The position numbers were made by a program, and so were the translations under genes. A DNA stretch of 64,000 bases from Simkaniaceae bacterium. GTDB lineage: Bacteria > Chlamydiota > Chlamydiia > Chlamydiales > Simkaniaceae. Of this stretch, positions 62,565 to 64,000 are shown piece after piece (positions within the stretch are counted from its first letter, which is position 1; the number at the start of each line of letters is the position of its first letter). The stretch spans positions 28,635-92,634 of the forward strand of contig JAPOVA010000008.1 in the NCBI GenBank assembly GCA_026708385.1, given 5' to 3'. Below the pieces are notes generated by a model. It ran no database searches, was not told the DNA's origin, and worked only from the letters and a program-made list of their open reading frames with translations.

Positions 62565-62994
62565 TCTCCGCCAACGTCTGCGCGACGAATAATTTTTTTC
62601 TCCGTTTCTCATCCTTAACGGTCGCCGTGAGAGAGGAAAGCAGTTGCAGGTACTCGGTCTGTTTACGGGCCGGACCGACAATCATGAAGACCAACCTGAC
62701 GGGTATGCCGTCCGGCGACCCCCATTCGATCCCCTCCTTTTGTTTCCGAATACCGATCGCCATAACAAACCGGTCCGATTTGATGAGACGAGCATGAGGT
62801 ACCGCGATACCCATCCCCATCCCCGTCGACACGATCTTCTCCCTTCTGATCACCGTATCGAGAACCGTCTCGGGATCGGTGATCTTCCCGTGTCGGTAGA
62901 GAGCATCGACCAATCTTCCGAGAACCTCATCCCGTTCACGCGTATCCGGAAAGCAGATGACGCCATCTTCCACGAGATCGGCAAGGGTGACCAT
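62542..62994 (-). CDS. ptsN: PTS IIA-like nitrogen-regulatory protein
   Basis: The predicted protein has 150 residues; the ATG at 62994 follows ggggaaggaaacg. The IIA-Ntr/mannitol-type active site is STGMGMGIAVPHAR with the phosphorylatable His67, and RLVFMIVGPARKQTEYLQLLS is conserved further on. Chlamydiae lack sugar PTS permeases but keep one or two ptsN-like genes near accD; the dut gene found between them in C. trachomatis is absent here. A regulatory role through phosphorylation is likely, partners unknown. Confidence 0.85.
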   Translation of the reverse strand: MVTLADLVEDGVICFPDTRERDEVLGRLVDALYRHGKITDPETVLDTVIRREKIVSTGMGMGIAVPHARLIKSDRFVMAIGIRKQKEGIEWGSPDGIPVRLVFMIVGPARKQTEYLQLLSSLTATVKDEKRRKKLFVAQTLAEITEQVAE

Positions 62995-63208
62995 CGTTTC
63001 CTTCCCCGACAACCGTTTAATCTTTGCCGGTATAACCGAGGCCGCCTTCGCACCGCCCCGTCTCGTGGCATGCGGTCATGATACGAAAACCGACGCGACC
63101 GACGGGGAGCACGGTCATCCGGATGGCAGGCACGGACGACACAACCGCGAAGGGGGCATTCCCGGGAGCAGAGAGGGAGAAATCCGCAACAGTCGGATCC
63201 GGCATCGT

Positions 63209-64000
63209 CTACTTCGCAACGACTTGCATACCGCTCTTCGCCCCCTTCTTTCCGGCAACGGCAAGGACGTCCTCCAAAGGAGCCTTTCCCGGCTTTCCCG
63301 GCCTCCGTCGCTCTCCCGCCAACATACGGAGGAAAAAGGCCAACTTGTTCTTCATGTCGGCCCTACGGACGACACCGTCAATCATTCCCTTTTCGAGGAG
63401 AAATTCCGCTTTTTGCGCCGAATCCGGCAACTTCTGGCCGATCGTCTGTTCCACGACGCGGGGTCCCGCAAAGCCGATCAACGCCTTCGGCTCCGCGATG
63501 ATCACATCCCCCAGAGAGGCGAACGACGCCGTAACCCCGCCCGTGACGGGATGTGCCAAAACGGAAATATAGGGAAGGCGCGCACGGTGTAACCGGGCAA
63601 GGGCGGAGGATGTTTTGGCCATCTGCATCAGCGAGAGGGTCGACTCCTGCATTCTGGCCCCCCCGGAGGAAGAGACGATGACGAGGGGCAACCCGTGCTT
63701 GATCGCATGCTCGATCAACAGGGTGATCTTTTCTCCCGTAACCGACCCCATGGAGCCACCCATAAAGCGGAAGTCCGATACGGCGAAAGCAATCGCCCTC
63801 TCTTCGATGGTCGCCGTCCCGACGACGGTAGCCTCCCTGAGCCCCGTTCCTTTCCTGGCCCTTTTCAACCGTTCTACGTAAGGCTCGGAATCGACGAACC
63901 GGAAGGGGTCGGAGGAGGCGATCTCCGCGAAAAGCTCCGTAAAAGATCCCTTATCGGTCAACAACCGGATTCTCTCGGGAGCGGAAAGGGGGTAGTGGTA
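63209..64000 (-). CDS. accD: Acetyl-CoA carboxylase carboxyltransferase subunit beta (3' part)
   Basis: The frame runs off the right edge; the part inside encodes the C-terminal 263 or so residues. It includes SDFRFMGGSMGSVTGEKI, SSSGGARMQESTLSLMQMAK and HPVTGGVTASFASLGDVIIA, the carboxyltransferase acyl-CoA binding and crotonase-fold hallmarks, and RVVEQTIGQKLP. The N-terminal zinc ribbon lies beyond the window. It forms the carboxyltransferase with AccA for malonyl-CoA synthesis. It precedes ptsN in the same orientation with about 215 bases between. Confidence 0.95.
   Translation of the reverse strand, partial: YHYPLSAPERIRLLTDKGSFTELFAEIASSDPFRFVDSEPYVERLKRARKGTGLREATVVGTATIEERAIAFAVSDFRFMGGSMGSVTGEKITLLIEHAIKHGLPLVIVSSSGGARMQESTLSLMQMAKTSSALARLHRARLPYISVLAHPVTGGVTASFASLGDVIIAEPKALIGFAGPRVVEQTIGQKLPDSAQKAEFLLEKGMIDGVVRRADMKNKLAFFLRMLAGERRRPGKPGKAPLEDVLAVAGKKGAKSGMQVVAK

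Overview
The window is chromosomal DNA of a member of the phylum Chlamydiota, probably from one of the less-studied families. The gene order infA, tRNA-Thr(GGU), tuf, tRNA-Trp(CCA), secE, nusG, rplK, rplA, rplJ, rplL, rpoB, rpoC is the chlamydial arrangement. It is supported by a ptsN/accD neighbourhood, a long PPi-type phosphofructokinase, and many small proteins with paired hydrophobic segments that look like inclusion-membrane (Inc) proteins. Base composition looks balanced to GC-rich, whereas the Chlamydiaceae are near 40% GC, so genus and family are left open.

Layout. (1) 1-17 kb is an accessory island: small paralogous candidate effector or Inc genes, each with its own -35/-10 promoter, mixed with decayed mobile DNA (an IS481-type transposase relic, a 5'-truncated parA followed by a frameshifted ribbon-helix-helix gene, two DUF1016 relics) and a large inverted duplication. 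(2) 17-28 kb is conserved metabolic and envelope DNA: a GH63-type glucosidase, a flavoprotein disulfide reductase with a TVP38/TMEM64 protein and a CDP-alcohol phosphatidyltransferase, a POT peptide transporter, a heptosyltransferase, a family 2 glycosyltransferase, PPi-phosphofructokinase and a methyltransferase. (3) 28-31.4 kb holds a helical-repeat basic protein and a tandem pair of glycine-zipper Inc-like genes. (4) 31.5-41.6 kb is transport and redox: an EamA permease, a TSUP permease, an MFS permease, an EmrB-EmrA-NodT efflux operon and a fused glutathione synthesis enzyme. (5) 41.7-47.6 kb is a second accessory island with Cys-rich coiled-coil proteins and further copies of the island 1 families. 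(6) 47.5-60.7 kb is the transcription/translation block, with a decayed piece of tuf between tRNA-Thr and infA. (7) 61-64 kb has one more Inc-like gene, an alpha/beta hydrolase, ptsN and the 3' part of accD.

The most interesting content is a set of families that recur within the two islands. Family 1 (five loci) starts with an MSC-x-x-C cysteine cluster, is transcribed from a nearly invariant promoter and is usually followed by a small hydrophobic protein gene. Family 2 carries a short NxVAxPV-like motif just before its hydrophobic or variable region. Family 3 is the MSTTV/MVAQF type with a Pro/Glu-rich tail ending in SSV. I infer that these are secreted or inclusion-membrane proteins diversifying by local duplication; the sequence shows duplication and decay, not function.
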